Shown here: in pieces, positions 1 through 8,364 of the stretch
How the letters are laid out: the number at the start of each line of letters is the position of its first letter
How positions within the stretch are numbered: the stretch's first letter is position 1
Source of the DNA: Thiocystis violacea
GTDB taxonomy: Bacteria > Pseudomonadota > Gammaproteobacteria > Chromatiales > Chromatiaceae
Assembly: GCF_016583575.1 (NCBI RefSeq)
Contig: NZ_NRRG01000012.1
Coordinates: 32,594-96,593, forward strand
Length of the DNA: 64,000 nt
Reading direction: 5' to 3'
Program-made: the position numbers and the translations under genes
Notes under the pieces: model-generated
The model's database searches: none
Told to the model about the DNA's origin: nothing
The model's input: only the letters and a program-made list of their open reading frames with translations

Positions 1-1
1 C

Positions 2-529
2 GGACAGCTCGCCCGGCGCTTCGCGCTCGCGCGCGGCACGCTCCTTTACTACGACAGCATCGGCCTCCTGATGCCCAGCGGTCGCACCGGCGGCAACTAT
101 CGGCTCTACGGCGCGGCGGACGTGGAACGGCTGGCGAAGATCCGGCGCTACCGGGCGGCGGGTCTGTCCCTGGAGGCGATCCAGCAGCTCCTGCGCCAGG
201 AAGGGGAGGGGCCGCGCGGCCTCCTGGAGCAGCGTCTGTCCGCCATCGACCAGGAGATCCAGCAGCTGCGCGAGCAGCAGTCGCTGATCCTGCGGCTGCT
301 CAAGTCGGACAGCGCCACCTTGGCCAGCCCGATGACCAAGGCGCTGTGGATCGCCATGCTGAACGCCGCCGGCCTGGATGAGGCGGGCATGCGGCGCTGG
401 CACCAAGCGTTCGAGCGTCACGCACCCGAGGCCCATCAGGCGTTCCTGGTCTCGCTGGATATCGACCCCGAGGAGATCGCCGGGATCCGGGCCTGGTCGA
501 ACGCGACGGACCAGGTGGATATCGCGTGA
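2..529 (+). CDS. MerR-family transcriptional regulator (5' truncated by window edge)
   Basis: The reading frame is already open at base 2, so the true start lies upstream. The visible N-terminal part reads as the MerR winged helix: the segment ending in LLYYDSIGLL is the classic MerR helix-turn-helix and the GNYRLYGAADVERL segment is wing 1. It is followed by a long Gln/Glu/Arg-rich dimerisation helix (LLEQRLSAIDQEIQQLREQQ) and a C-terminal domain of about 80 residues with no obvious metal-binding cysteines. That argues against a metal sensor of the MerR/CueR type and for a MerR regulator with a small ligand- or TipAS-like domain. MerR proteins act as dimers on promoters with long spacers. 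The target cannot be read here because the divergent or upstream gene is outside the window. The gene converges on the hemerythrin gene with a 26-base gap. Confidence 0.85.
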   Translation, partial: GQLARRFALARGTLLYYDSIGLLMPSGRTGGNYRLYGAADVERLAKIRRYRAAGLSLEAIQQLLRQEGEGPRGLLEQRLSAIDQEIQQLREQQSLILRLLKSDSATLASPMTKALWIAMLNAAGLDEAGMRRWHQAFERHAPEAHQAFLVSLDIDPEEIAGIRAWSNATDQVDIA

Positions 530-555
530 CGGAAGTCGAGGCACCTTGCATCGAC

Positions 556-1014
556 TTAGGACTTGAGTTTAGGCCCCGTATGCTGGGGCTTCAGATAGGA
601 AAGCATGGCCGTATCCATTTTGGCGATGTGTCCAACAATCCAGCCGCGTGCCAAGTTGAGTACCTCCTGATCCAGACCACCCCGGACCAATTCAGGATCA
701 TTCAGCCCTCCATGAGTGGTCGCGATCTTCTGAAGATGGTCGTTGACCTCTTTCAACCGCTCCAGAATTTCCTGATGGGCCATCTTGTGCGCTAAATATC
801 CGGGATAACCGATCGAGACTTGGAGCTTCTCTTCGCGCAGGAAGTGCTCTTCGGTATATTCAAAGAGTTGCCCGAAAAAAAGCGGTAAATGTTTCATCTG
901 ATCGGGTGCGCTCAAGGCCAGTTCGACACAATTAAAGATGGCGAAGAGATACTTATGGTCTTGATCGAGCCGCTCGTCGCCCGTCGTTAATTGTGGTCGC
1001 CAGATAATCGGCAT
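556..1014 (-). CDS. Bacteriohemerythrin (oxygen-binding diiron protein)
   Basis: This 152-residue protein has the bacteriohemerythrin pattern: a start rich in W/P (MPIIWRPQLTTGDERLD), then DQDHKYLF with the first iron-ligand histidine at about residue 20, TEEHFLREE around residues 54-62 (His/Glu ligands), HKMAHQEIL at about 76-84 (paired histidines) and GHIAKMD near the C-terminus. Family knowledge: these single-domain proteins reversibly bind O2 at a non-heme diiron site and act in O2 storage, delivery or sensing in the cytoplasm. That suits a microaerobic or anaerobic phototroph near oxygen gradients. The gene stands alone and is convergent with the MerR-type gene. The stop follows a Lys/Pro-rich tail. 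No partner domain (MCP, GGDEF) is fused. Confidence 0.88.
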   Translation of the reverse strand: MPIIWRPQLTTGDERLDQDHKYLFAIFNCVELALSAPDQMKHLPLFFGQLFEYTEEHFLREEKLQVSIGYPGYLAHKMAHQEILERLKEVNDHLQKIATTHGGLNDPELVRGGLDQEVLNLARGWIVGHIAKMDTAMLSYLKPQHTGPKLKS

Positions 1015-1512
1015 AGTAACTACTCAAGCTGTAAACGGGATTTGAGGCGAATGGCGCTAAGATAAGCGCGTAATCTATACAAAACAGATGCTTACATGGC
1101 CAGCCCGAGAGTCCGAAGCGCTACGGAATCCAGCAGAATCCAGGGGATCCTGGCAGGCATTCGCTGATGTTGCGGCAGCCGAAATCCGGGTTGTCACCTA
1201 AGTTGCTGATATTTATAATAGCCTGCTTATCTTAGTGCCATTCGGGTCTGAGGCGCAACGGAACAGAAAAACCGAGGCCAGGGGCCGACCCCGTGGTTTC
1301 CGGCGATTCGCGGCCGGTCGTCTCGCCGAGGTATACCCCAGCGAAGCACTCGGCGTAAACGGATTTAGCCCATCGTTATCAAGCGACGCGAAGGCGTGCC
1401 GGCACCCGCCTCCGGCCCGATTCGGCGGCCTCCAGGGGCGCACTCGTGTATACCTTGGCCGCCCTGTGCCATGGGCGATCGGGTGGGGGCCTCGGTCGGA
1501 CCGCCGGCTCCT
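1015..1512. other. Gene-free stretch of about 500 bases
   Basis: This holds the upstream region of the hemerythrin gene (AT-richer around 1020-1100 and 1205-1235) and then GC-rich sequence. Open frames exist on both strands at about 1213-1570, but they are rich in Arg/Pro/Gly, have no recognisable domain and no ribosome binding site, so I do not call a gene. The GC-rich half (about 1260-1500) could be a dispersed repeat or a decayed gene; I cannot tell which. Confidence 0.4.
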
Positions 1513-1928
1513 TCACCAGGCGCCCTCCCGGTCGAGTCGGTCATCGAGGGCTTCGGCCATGACGCGATAGCCCTCGCGGTTGAAATGGATCGTATCGGAC
1601 TTGTAGGCACGCTGGCGTAGCCGATCGGCGATCGGATCCTCGGCCAGCAGAGATCCTAGGTCTCGGCCAGGGCTCGATAGAGGGGCGCCACCTTGGAGAA
1701 TAGCCGCTTCTCGGGCACCCCGATCCGCGCCACCGGAATGCCGCGCGCCTGGGCCAGTTCGAGCATGGCGGCCAGGTTGGCGTGCGTGATCGCGGGATCG
1801 AGGTGGCGCAGGATGTCATGGCCCCCTTCGAGCCGAGGCAGGAGATCGGGTGCGGTGTCCTCCAGCCCACGCGGAAGCCGTGCCAGCCCCTCGGCCGTGA
1901 CCTCGCCGGAAATCCCGGCATGGATCAC
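1513..1928 (-). pseudogene. Remnant of a GDSL/SGNH arylesterase (TesA-like), truncated and frameshifted
   Basis: Read on the minus strand, IHAGISGEVTAEGLARLP matches the block II region of TesA-type SGNH esterases (usually NAGVSGDTTAGGLARLP). It is followed by a run resembling the usual GGND block but degraded (LLPRLEGGHDILR) and by a helix like ANLAAMLELAQARGIPV. The frame then hits TAG after ALAET. A shift by one base restores LGSLLAEDPIADRL and the C-terminal catalytic block DTIHFNREGYRVMAEAL, where the family has DxxHPNxxGY. The N-terminal GDSL nucleophile block is missing upstream of 1928. I therefore read a dead gene. A functional enzyme would be a periplasmic or cytoplasmic lysophospholipase/arylesterase. 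Confidence 0.7.
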
Positions 1929-2129
1929 CCGCCGTCAGGCATCGCAAAGGCCTGCGGCGTCCCTTTGGGGTCTGGGATCGGCGGGTTGGGTTGGCCTGAC
2001 ACCAGGATGCCGCGCCCGTGCGCGCGACAGGGTCGGGACGACCCGGCTTCAGTTCTGGAGCCTGGGGCCGTTAAGGAGACCAGGCATCAGGCACCGTGCC
2101 TGGTCTCGCGAACCCAGGAGATCCAGACC

Positions 2130-2315
2130 GTGGAAATTCCCACCTCGACGACCGGACTCGCCATGCTCGCCACCTCGCTCGCCCAGGGCAAGGTCGAGAG
2201 CGCGGTCGACGTCGCCGTGCTGAAAAAGTCCATCGAGCTTCAGGAGCAGACAGCGACGCATCTGCTCCAGAGCCTGCCCGATGGCGTCGGCACCCAGATC
2301 AACACTACCGCCTGA
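2130..2315 (+). CDS. YjfB-family putative motility protein
   Basis: This small protein of 61 residues has a GTG start at 2130, chosen because AGGAG lies at 2116-2120, ten bases upstream, and because the protein family begins at this point. The core VDVAVLKKSIELQEQTATHL followed by LLQSLPDGVGTQINTTA is characteristic of the YjfB (putative motility protein) family, whose members start with a short Met/Ala/Thr helix and end in a Gly-Thr-x-Ile/Leu-Asn-Thr motif. The family's function is unproven; it is annotated from association with motility genes. A chemoreceptor gene follows on the opposite strand, which is consistent with a motility context but is no proof. Confidence 0.72.
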   Translation: MEIPTSTTGLAMLATSLAQGKVESAVDVAVLKKSIELQEQTATHLLQSLPDGVGTQINTTA

Positions 2316-2513
2316 CTAGCCATCAAGGATGATATCCATACAGGCCCTTTCGGTTACACCCGGAAATCAAGGGGGCCGCATGGCGTGAACGCCATGTTAA
2401 TTCCGGACCTGGCGTTGATTGACCGCGAACCGGAGGCGCCTCCGTCAAATCGCTCAGGATGAGAACCAAAGCCCACGGGCTCGGTCTCCCGTTAACGGTC
2501 AGCCGGAGGCGAC

Positions 2514-4511
2514 TCACACCCCTGGCCCGTTTTGGACACCATGAAACCGGGAGACCAAGCCGCGCAGTGTCTTCGCCAGGACCGCCAGCCCCTGAACGTG
2601 CTCCCGCGCCAAGAGAATGCTCTGGTCGTTATCCCTGGCTAAATGTCCCACGCTGTCGACGTTGTTGGACAGTGCCTGACTGGTGCTCGACTGCTGGTTG
2701 GCTTGTCGGCTGACATCGGAGACTCGGGTGAGAATATCGTCGGCGTGCCGGCGAATGGTTTCGATGGACTGGGAGGCTTCCCGTGACAGAGCCACGCCTC
2801 GATTGACCTGTTCCGAGGTCAGGCCGACCGTTTTGACGGCCTGGGCGCTTTCCTGTTGGATCGTATTGATGGTCTGGGCGACTTCACTGGTCGCCTGAGC
2901 GGTCCGATTGGCCAGCTTACGCACCTCGTCGGCGACCACGGCAAAGCCGCGCCCCTGCTCCCCGGCGCGCGCGGCTTCAATGGCGGCATTCAAGGCCAGC
3001 AGATTTGTCTGATCGGCGATCTCGCGAATGACATTGATGATGGTGCTGATCTCGCGGGAGCGTTCGTCGAGTCGTCGCACCCCCTCCGCCACCGCTTGCA
3101 TGGTCTGGTCGATCTGGCCGATGTCCTCGGCGGTGTGATTCACCGTCTCGGAGGCGCTGGCCGTTAAATGACCGGTCTTGCGCGCCAGGGCCTGCAACTG
3201 GTCCGACTGTTGGGCCACCTCGGCGATGGAACGGGCGATCTGGTCCATCTCATCCTGCATGGAACCCGCCGCCTCAAGCTGTTGATGCGAGTGCTGGACG
3301 ACCGCCTCGGTCGCGGCGATGAGCTCCTGTGTCGTCCTGTCCAGATGACGGCTTTCCTGCGCGATCGCCATCACCAGTTCGCGCAGGCGGGTCATGAAGG
3401 TATTGAAGGCGGAACCGATGACGCCGATTTCGTCCTGGCGTTCGACTGTCACCTGCTGGGCGATATCCCCATCCCAATCGGACAGGGTTTGTGCCAGTGT
3501 TTTCAAGGGGCGGATCAGGCGGGTCAGGAGCGGCCAAATCAAGGCCGCCAGAATCAGCAGACCGACGACGCCAATCACGGCTGTCAGCCAAGTTATCTGG
3601 CGGGCTTCGGACAGGGCCGCCGTTAAGGGGAAGGTGAGCAGTAACGCCCAGGTATTCTGCGCCTTGCCCGGTTTGATCGGCCGCACGAGCGACATCAAGC
3701 CAGCCTCATCGACAAATTCATAGGGTTGTCCCTGCTGGATCGCCGTGAGGGCCGCGGCGGGCAGGTCTTTCGCTGGTTTTCCCAGGCGGGCGTTGTCGGG
3801 ATGGCTGGCATACAAGCCCGCGTTGGAGAGCAAACTGGCCTGGCCAGAACCAAAGGGGCGCACCTCGGATAGAATCTCCTGAAGCCCTCGAAGGGGATAA
3901 TCCGCGCCCACCGATCCCTGGAAACGCCCCTCGCTCAGGATCGGCACCATGAGCGAAACCATCATGACCGGGCGTCCACCGATGGGAAAGGCATAGGGTT
4001 CGCTGGCCCAGGGTCGACCGGTTTTCTTCGGGACGTTGTACCAATCCGACGTTTCGTAATCCGTCACCGGTTCCACGACGACCTTCCCACTGGCCCGGTT
4101 CCAGTAAGGCAGGTAGCGTCCGGTCTGATCGTTTTCCGGCGCGACGCTGACGAAGTCGGCGTCGCGCCCATCAAAGGCGTTAGGCTCCCAGTAGGAGCCC
4201 AGGCCGATGAGTTGCGGATTGGCTTCGAGGATGGCGGCATTGATCGCCGAGGCGACGGCCCGCTCGGGTTGCCGCTGGTGAATGGCCGACACCGCCAGGG
4301 CCAGCGATTCGGCCACGGCATAGGAATGCGCGAACTCGGCTTCGATCCGATTGGCGTAGGTGTCCCCCATGTCGCGGACCATCGCCAAAGCCTGATCGCG
4401 GGCTTGGTTCTGAGTGAATGTGGCCATCGCCCCGAACGCCAGCAGAAACATCAGTCCGCTGCCACCCAGCATCCAGAGAAACAGCCGAGCACGTAAAGTT
4501 TTGATGAACAT
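2514..4511 (-). CDS. Methyl-accepting chemotaxis protein with periplasmic Cache-type sensor
   Basis: This 665-residue transmembrane chemoreceptor has TM1 at about residues 8-32 ([20 protein letters not shown]) and a periplasmic double-Cache-like sensor at about 40-300, where motifs such as [15 protein letters not shown] and [14 protein letters not shown] are typical of dCache. TM2 is at about 304-324 ([15 protein letters not shown]) and a HAMP domain at about 325-380. The cytoplasmic MCP signalling hairpin includes [20 protein letters not shown] and [15 protein letters not shown] at about 485-530, the CheA/CheW contact tip. The C-terminus ends in [13 protein letters not shown] and has no CheR-binding NWETF pentapeptide. 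Receptors of this class detect small carboxylates, amino acids or other ligands; the ligand here cannot be deduced. The gene is monocistronic. Confidence 0.95.
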   Translation of the reverse strand: MFIKTLRARLFLWMLGGSGLMFLLAFGAMATFTQNQARDQALAMVRDMGDTYANRIEAEFAHSYAVAESLALAVSAIHQRQPERAVASAINAAILEANPQLIGLGSYWEPNAFDGRDADFVSVAPENDQTGRYLPYWNRASGKVVVEPVTDYETSDWYNVPKKTGRPWASEPYAFPIGGRPVMMVSLMVPILSEGRFQGSVGADYPLRGLQEILSEVRPFGSGQASLLSNAGLYASHPDNARLGKPAKDLPAAALTAIQQGQPYEFVDEAGLMSLVRPIKPGKAQNTWALLLTFPLTAALSEARQITWLTAVIGVVGLLILAALIWPLLTRLIRPLKTLAQTLSDWDGDIAQQVTVERQDEIGVIGSAFNTFMTRLRELVMAIAQESRHLDRTTQELIAATEAVVQHSHQQLEAAGSMQDEMDQIARSIAEVAQQSDQLQALARKTGHLTASASETVNHTAEDIGQIDQTMQAVAEGVRRLDERSREISTIINVIREIADQTNLLALNAAIEAARAGEQGRGFAVVADEVRKLANRTAQATSEVAQTINTIQQESAQAVKTVGLTSEQVNRGVALSREASQSIETIRRHADDILTRVSDVSRQANQQSSTSQALSNNVDSVGHLARDNDQSILLAREHVQGLAVLAKTLRGLVSRFHGVQNGPGV

Positions 4512-5037
4512 CTTATTCCCTATTTGATAAAGGGTTTTCTTCCCTTGGCATAGGCCGCGAAACGGTCGTTGACAGGCGCCGCCTCCCGAAGGCGTGTTCT
4601 GCGTTGGAATGGGTGCCAGACAGGAGCGAAGCTGTCACAGCCCGCTATATTGTTGATCGCTGATCTGGTAGCGCCCCAGTCGATAGAATTTCGTGGGAGC
4701 GGCTTTTAGCCGCGATGAGCGCCAACGCGAGGTTTTTCGCGGCGGCAAGCCGCTCCACGGGTGTGCTCGTTTGTCGTCATCCTACGAATCAAGGCACTAC
4801 CGGAAGTTGTACCCCTCTGTTTCCTAAGAAACCCCTTACGGGCGGCCTCCCAGCGGCGAATGCCGGTGATCGGCAAACCATTGTTACCGATGGCTCACGT
4901 AATCTGGGTGCTTGAGCGACGAGGCGTATCCCGGCCTCATGGTATCCGCAACCCGCTGTTTCAGAACGACCCTGGTCATCTCATTGGACTGGAGCACGAC
5001 CGGTCGTGCCTGCGCGATGGCTTTCTGGCGGTTGGTA
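4512..5037. other. Intergenic stretch of about 525 bases with one inverted repeat
   Basis: No convincing gene. Three overlapping plus-strand open frames cover about 4715-5066, but the chemoreceptor promoter (about 4512-4600) and a hairpin repeat (4693-4758) are all I can support. The stretch 4780-5035 may be decayed coding sequence: it stays open in several frames without a recognisable domain. Confidence 0.4.
4693..4758. repeat. Imperfect inverted repeat (GTGGGAGCGGC hairpin family)
   Basis: The left arm begins GTGGGAGCGGCTTTTAGCCG and the right arm ends GGCAAGCCGCTCCAC. The two ends can pair over about 14 bases, with an inner CCGCGA/TCGCGG pairing. The arrangement is that of the short palindromic intergenic repeats common in gammaproteobacteria. 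Only one copy was found in this window. Confidence 0.6.
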
Positions 5038-5355
5038 TCAGTTTCGCTCCTGTTGGGCCTTCCTGATCGGTGTCACCCGCTCCGCCGACTCAACCGCCGC
5101 CACGTCCGAGTCGCGTTCCACGGGCTTGCCCTTGAGGATCTGCTCGATCTCACGGGCGTTGCGGGCCAGATAGATGGTCAGTTCCTCCAACTCCGACTCG
5201 GGCAGGTTGGGCAACACCTGATCGGCACGCAACCACTGCGCCAGACGCTCGGCATTCTCCAGAATCCGGTCATAGGCATCGGCGGCCTTCTTGTCGGCCG
5301 TGCGCAAACGCTCGACTCCACGGCTGTCTTTCACGATATATTCAATCTCGATCAT
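5038..5355 (-). CDS. YebG-like protein (DNA-damage-inducible family)
   Basis: This 105-residue protein begins MIEIEYIVKDSRGVERLRTA and continues KKAADAYDRILENAERLAQWL. The order of a short beta-hairpin, the K-K-x-A-D-A-Y-D motif and a helical part matches YebG, which in Escherichia coli is LexA-controlled and induced by DNA damage but has no defined biochemical role. The C-terminal 30 residues (KGKPVERDSDVAAVESAERV and on) are a charged tail not needed for the match. I looked upstream for a CTGT-N8-ACAG LexA box and did not find one, so SOS control is not supported here. The assignment rests on similarity by eye. Confidence 0.6.
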   Translation of the reverse strand: MIEIEYIVKDSRGVERLRTADKKAADAYDRILENAERLAQWLRADQVLPNLPESELEELTIYLARNAREIEQILKGKPVERDSDVAAVESAERVTPIRKAQQERN

Positions 5356-5471
5356 TTGGTTGCTGGGCTCCGGCGCCCCATTGTCATGGTCTTGAGCGGG
5401 GAGTATAGCCCGGCCTCCCGGCCATCACCGTTCCCGGCACGTTACGCGACAGCCGGGGTTCCTCGCCGCCA

Positions 5472-5753
5472 TTGAGCCCGGCGCCCGAGGAGGAGGCTCC
5501 GGTGCGCGCCCGTCACCGCTACCTCGCCAACCACCGTGCCCGCCTGGACGATGCCAGTGCGATTGCCGCGGGCCTGCCGATCGGCTCGGGCGAGATCGAA
5601 AGCGCCCACCGCTACGTCGTCCAGCCGCGGCTCAAACGGCCGGGGGCCTGGTGGACTCCAGACAACGCCGAAGCGATGCTCGCACGGCTTCTCGTGCGGG
5701 CGAACGGCCAATGGTCGCGGTACTGGAGCGGTGATCTCAAGCAAGCCGCATGA
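5472..5753 (+). pseudogene. C-terminal scrap of an ISKra4/ISLre2-type transposase
   Basis: The translated stretch IGSGEIESAHRYVVQPRLKR, followed by PGAWW, a run of NAEAMLARLLVRAN and W..YW, is the conserved end of DDE transposases of the ISKra4/UPF0236 type. There the motif I-G-S-G-x-x-E-S-A carries the last catalytic acidic residue. Only about 85 residues remain against a usual 350-450. No upstream part and no terminal inverted repeat are visible, so the element is dead. It lies 94 bases before tRNA-Met in a region with several mobile-element remains. Confidence 0.65.
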
Positions 5754-5847
5754 CAGCTTCCGCCACCACATCAGTTCTGATCACACCCAGCGGCTCAGCG
5801 GCATTTGACGAAATTGGTGTCGGGCGATACCATTCCGCTTCTTTCCT

Positions 5848-5924
5848 GGCTACGTAGCTCAGTTGGTTAGAGCATCGCACTCATAATGCGAGGGTCCCCT
5901 GTTCGAGTCAGGGCGTAGCCACCA
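5848..5924 (+). tRNA. tRNA-Met (elongator), anticodon CAT
   Basis: A full 77-base cloverleaf with encoded CCA. The acceptor arms are GGCTACG/CGTAGCC, the D-arm GCTC..GAGC, the anticodon arm TCGCA-CTCATAA-TGCGA with CAT in the loop, the variable loop GGGTC and the T-arm CCCTG-TTCGAGT-CAGGG. The first 27 bases match those of E. coli elongator tRNA-Met as I remember it. This favours elongator Met over the lysidine-modified tRNA-Ile2 that shares the CAT anticodon. It is flanked by a transposase remnant and an integrase remnant, and tRNA genes are frequent integration targets. Confidence 0.95.
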
Positions 5925-6046
5925 TATTTCGATGGAAATTCAGCCGCTTACCAAAGCAGCTTTTTCTTGGCCAAAAGCGCCTTCTTTTTTGGGTTTGTTT
6001 CAATCCGCGCGCAGCCATCGACTGAGCGGCCTTCAGCATCACCCGG

Positions 6047-6175
6047 TCACCCGACTTTAACCAGCGCCAGCCTCGCGCTCGGGCGTTGCTCCCGTTCGGC
6101 CTCTTCCAGCAGCCTCGACAGACCCGGCGTGGAGTTAGTGCGCGGTGATGTCGTTGTGCGCGTGACCGAGCAGGG
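6047..6175 (-). pseudogene. C-terminal remnant of a tyrosine recombinase (phage-type integrase)
   Basis: On the minus strand, LTLLGHAHNDITAHY matches the block of tyrosine recombinases that carries the last catalytic residues: L-L-G-H (the conserved His) and the nucleophilic Tyr in the TxxxY position. After HY the frame is broken by the loss of one base. Restoring it gives STPGLSRLLEEAEREQRPSA and a stop at 6047-6049, the usual tail of this integrase group. The rest of the gene is cut off at the left end of the IS3-family element. Lying about 120 bases from tRNA-Met, it is probably the relic of an element integrated at that tRNA. Confidence 0.75.
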
Positions 6176-6214
6176 TGAGGTTACCTCGGTTTTTTGTCTT
6201 CCAAGGAAGCGGTC

Positions 6215-7104
6215 TCATGCTACCTGATTCTCCGCTTGCTGGGCCTCCCTCCAGTTTTTCAGATACGGCACCGGGGCGGTGTAACCGAGGGTGGAGTGCA
6301 GGCGCCGACGGTTGTAGAACACCTCACTGGACTCAAAGGCCGTGGCCTTCATCGCTTTTCGAGTGACGAAGCGCTCCCCGAAGACCCGCTCGTTCTTGAA
6401 GCTGTTGAACCAGCTCTCGGTGGGTGCATTATCCCAGCAGTTCCCCTTGCGGCTCATGGAGGGGGTCATGCCGTATTCCCGGAGTTCGTCTTGGAAGGCG
6501 TGGCTGGCGTATTGGCTCCCGCGATCGGAATGGTGGAGCAGACCTGGGGCGGGCTGGCGGCGGAACCAGGCCATGGTGAGGGCCTCGGTGACGAGATCGG
6601 CTGTCAGGCGCGGCTTCAAGGACCAGCCCACCACCTCGCGGTTGAACAGATCCAGCACGATGGCCAGGTACAGCCAGCCTTCCTCGGTCCACAGGTACGT
6701 GATGTCGGAGGTCCAGGCCTGATTCGGACCGTTGGGGCTGAAGTCACGCGCGAACACGTTATCCGCCACGGGCAGGCTGTGCTTGGAGTCGGTCGTGGCC
6801 TTGTAACGGCGCTTATGGCGCCCATGGAGGCCGTTTCGCGCCTCAGGCGCTCGCCCCGCTCCTTGCTGGCGGGAAAGCCCCGTGCACGCCACTCCCGCAC
6901 CATTCGCGGGCTCCCATAGGCGCCCTTGAGCTCGACATGGATGGACTGGATCAACGCGAGCCACTGGACATCCGTGAACCCCTGGCGATCCGCCAGGCCC
7001 CCATGTTTCCAGGCGCGATAGCCGCTGACGCTGACCGCCAGCGCCGCGCACAGTTCAGCGAGCGCGAAGCCCGTCCCTTGTTCGGCCATCCAGGCGTACT
7101 TCAC
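6215..7104 (-). pseudogene. IS3 OrfB transposase with a frameshift
   Basis: The protein starts from GTG at 7104, which overlaps the OrfA stop, and runs MKYAWMAEQGTGFALAELC with the HTH_21-like segment up to KERGERLRRE. There one base is missing compared with the family's R-E-N-G-L-H-G-R. In the next frame NGLHGRHKRRYKATTDSKHS continues into the integrase core (rve): WTSDITYLWTEEGW (first Asp), LHHSDRGSQYAS (second Asp) and SRKGNCWDNAPTESWFNSFK (catalytic Glu). The tail is RRRLHSTLGYTAPVPYL. The DDE triad is intact, so the break at about 6835-6855 is the only visible lesion. Confidence 0.85.
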
Positions 7105-7394
7105 AGAACATCCCGCGCCAAGTACGCCGCCGCTTTTTTTACGATTTCAAGCTCCCGCTTGAGTCGCCCATTCTCGGCGCGCAAGCGCGAGAGTTCCATG
7201 GCTTCGGGCGCCACCTTGGGCACACCAGGACCGTCCAGCTTGCCGGCATCGTATCGCTTGACCCAGTGGCGCAGGGTCTGCTCGACCAAGCCCATCTCCT
7301 TGGCCACCACGCTCACCAGTTTGCCATCCTTCACCCGCTTAACCGCCTGTTCCTTGAACTCGACGGTGTACTCCTGCTTCGGAATCTTCTGCAT
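7101..7394 (-). CDS. IS3 OrfA (transposase HTH subunit)
   Basis: The 97-residue OrfA has the HTH_Tnp_1 layout: EYTVEFKEQAVKRVKDGKLV, then VAKEMGLVEQTLRHWVKRYD as the DNA-recognition helices, then a C-terminal leucine-zipper-like coiled coil (MELSRLRAENGRLKRELEIV). Family knowledge: OrfA binds the inverted repeats and is fused to OrfB by a programmed -1 frameshift to form the active transposase. The stop overlaps the OrfB GTG start. The frame is intact, unlike OrfB. Confidence 0.88.
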   Translation of the reverse strand: MQKIPKQEYTVEFKEQAVKRVKDGKLVSVVAKEMGLVEQTLRHWVKRYDAGKLDGPGVPKVAPEAMELSRLRAENGRLKRELEIVKKAAAYLARDVL

Positions 7395-7459
7395 TTTCGT
7401 CTCCAGTGTGACTGACAGTCTACGTCACCCTTGGAAGACTAAATTTCGGGGGAACCTCA

Positions 7460-7603
7460 GTGACGGATGGGAACGATGAGGCCAGCCTGGCGTTTCTGGC
7501 GGGCGCCTATGACGGCACCATCGGCTGGCTGGCCGCGATTTGGATCGCGGCCCTGACCGGGGTCTATTGGATCTGGTCCGGCAGGCGGCGGGGCTCGGGC
7601 TGA
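7460..7603 (+). pseudogene. C-terminal fragment of an unknown membrane protein next to the IS end
   Basis: An open frame begins directly at the right end of the IS3 element and stops at 7601-7603. Its 47 residues contain one clear membrane helix (WLAAIWIAALTGVYWIW) followed by a short positive tail (SGRRRGSG). There is no start codon context of its own apart from a GTG formed at the IS junction. It could be the tail of a gene truncated by the insertion or a chance frame. It overlaps the end of the convergent LytTR gene by 40 bases. Confidence 0.3.
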
Positions 7604-8364
7604 TCCCGGACGGGTCTCGCGACCCGATCGGTCTCGCGCAACCAGCGGCGGACCTCGCTCAGATGCCGACGGCTCACCAACAGCCTGTCGCCGCAATCGC
7701 GAACCTGAACCTGGGTCGAACCATCCGGCTGTCTTTCGAGCCCGCCCAATCGCGCGCGCGCGACCAGGGCATTGCGGTGGATGCGCAGGAAGAGATCCGG
7801 AAATTCCCGCTCGAACGAGCGCAGCGACTCATCGACGAGCAATTCGCCGTTCGCGTGCCGGATGCTCACGTACTTCTGATCGGCCCGCAGATAGATGATG
7901 TCCTCGACGGCGACGCTCTGGATCCCGCCCCGATACCAGGCATCGACGGTCCGCCGACGCTCCGGGCCGATGGCCGTGGTTCGTCCCCGATCCTTCTCGA
8001 ATCCGGAGAGCGTCCGCGCCAGACGCAGGGCTTCGCGCAGACGGTCGAGCCCCACGGGCTTGAGCAGGCGCCCGGCCACCTGACGTTCGCAGCCGAGCGG
8101 GGCGGGGGTGTTCGCCGGAGACATCAGGATGATGGTCGGCGGCCGTTCCAATAGGGCCAGCCGTCGCGCGGCCTCCAGGCCGGTCATCCCCGGCATCTGG
8201 GTATCCATCAGAACCAGATCGATCGGCTCGGCGCGACAGTGGTCGATGGCTTCCCAACCATTCGCCGCCTCGCCGGCGAACTCGTGGTCACCATCGGTTT
8301 CGGCGAGCAGGCGCCGCAGGCACTCCCGTGTTGGCGGCTCGTCGTCAACAACCAGAATTTTCAT
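7564..8364 (-). CDS. LytTR-type response regulator (AlgR-like)
   Basis: The start ATG at 8364 is chosen because the receiver domain begins at once (MKILVVDDEPPTRECLRRLL). The 266-residue protein has a receiver at about 1-120, with acidic pocket residues in VVDDE, the phosphoacceptor Asp in LVLMDTQMPGMTG and a Lys in LLKPVG. A LytTR DNA-binding domain lies at about 150-245 (VEDIIYLRADQKYVSIRHAN, ESLRSFEREFPDLFLRIHRN). Pseudomonas AlgR has this architecture and its gene sits beside argH there. Here the gene is divergent from argH, which supports AlgR kinship, but no AlgZ/FimS-type kinase gene is next to it. The usual receiver Thr/Ser is Ser in ILMSPAN. The C-terminus runs about 20 residues past the domain. 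Confidence 0.85.
   Translation of the reverse strand: MKILVVDDEPPTRECLRRLLAETDGDHEFAGEAANGWEAIDHCRAEPIDLVLMDTQMPGMTGLEAARRLALLERPPTIILMSPANTPAPLGCERQVAGRLLKPVGLDRLREALRLARTLSGFEKDRGRTTAIGPERRRTVDAWYRGGIQSVAVEDIIYLRADQKYVSIRHANGELLVDESLRSFEREFPDLFLRIHRNALVARARLGGLERQPDGSTQVQVRDCGDRLLVSRRHLSEVRRWLRETDRVARPVRDQPEPRRLPDQIQ

Larger units (their letters stand above)
6176..7459. mobile_element. IS3-family insertion sequence (defective)
   Basis: An element of about 1,284 bases with two overlapping minus-strand frames (OrfA, OrfB) and imperfect terminal inverted repeats. The left end reads TGAGGTTACCTCGG and on to GTCTTCCAAGG at about 6196-6206. The right end, read on the minus strand, is TGAGGTTCCCCCGAAATTTA followed by GTCTTCCAAGG. 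The TG...CA ends and two-frame layout are those of IS3. No clear short target duplication is seen: GGG lies before the left end and GTG after the right end. OrfB has a one-base deletion, so the copy should be inactive unless this is a sequencing error. Confidence 0.8.

Noticed and set aside
1213..1570. Overlapping frames on both strands in the hemerythrin upstream region
   Set aside because: No ribosome site or domain; amino acid composition suggests random translation of GC-rich or repeat DNA.
2323..2517. 64-codon minus-strand frame next to the chemoreceptor stop
   Set aside because: No homology or ribosome site; probably non-coding.
5356..5471. LexA box upstream of the YebG-like gene
   Set aside because: No CTGT-N8-ACAG was found on inspection.
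5848..5924. Alternative identity tRNA-Ile2 (CAT with lysidine)
   Set aside because: Acceptor stem and D-arm match elongator tRNA-Met rather than tRNA-Ile2.
6176..7459. Target-site duplication of the IS3 element
   Set aside because: Flanking triplets GGG and GTG differ, so no duplication can be claimed.
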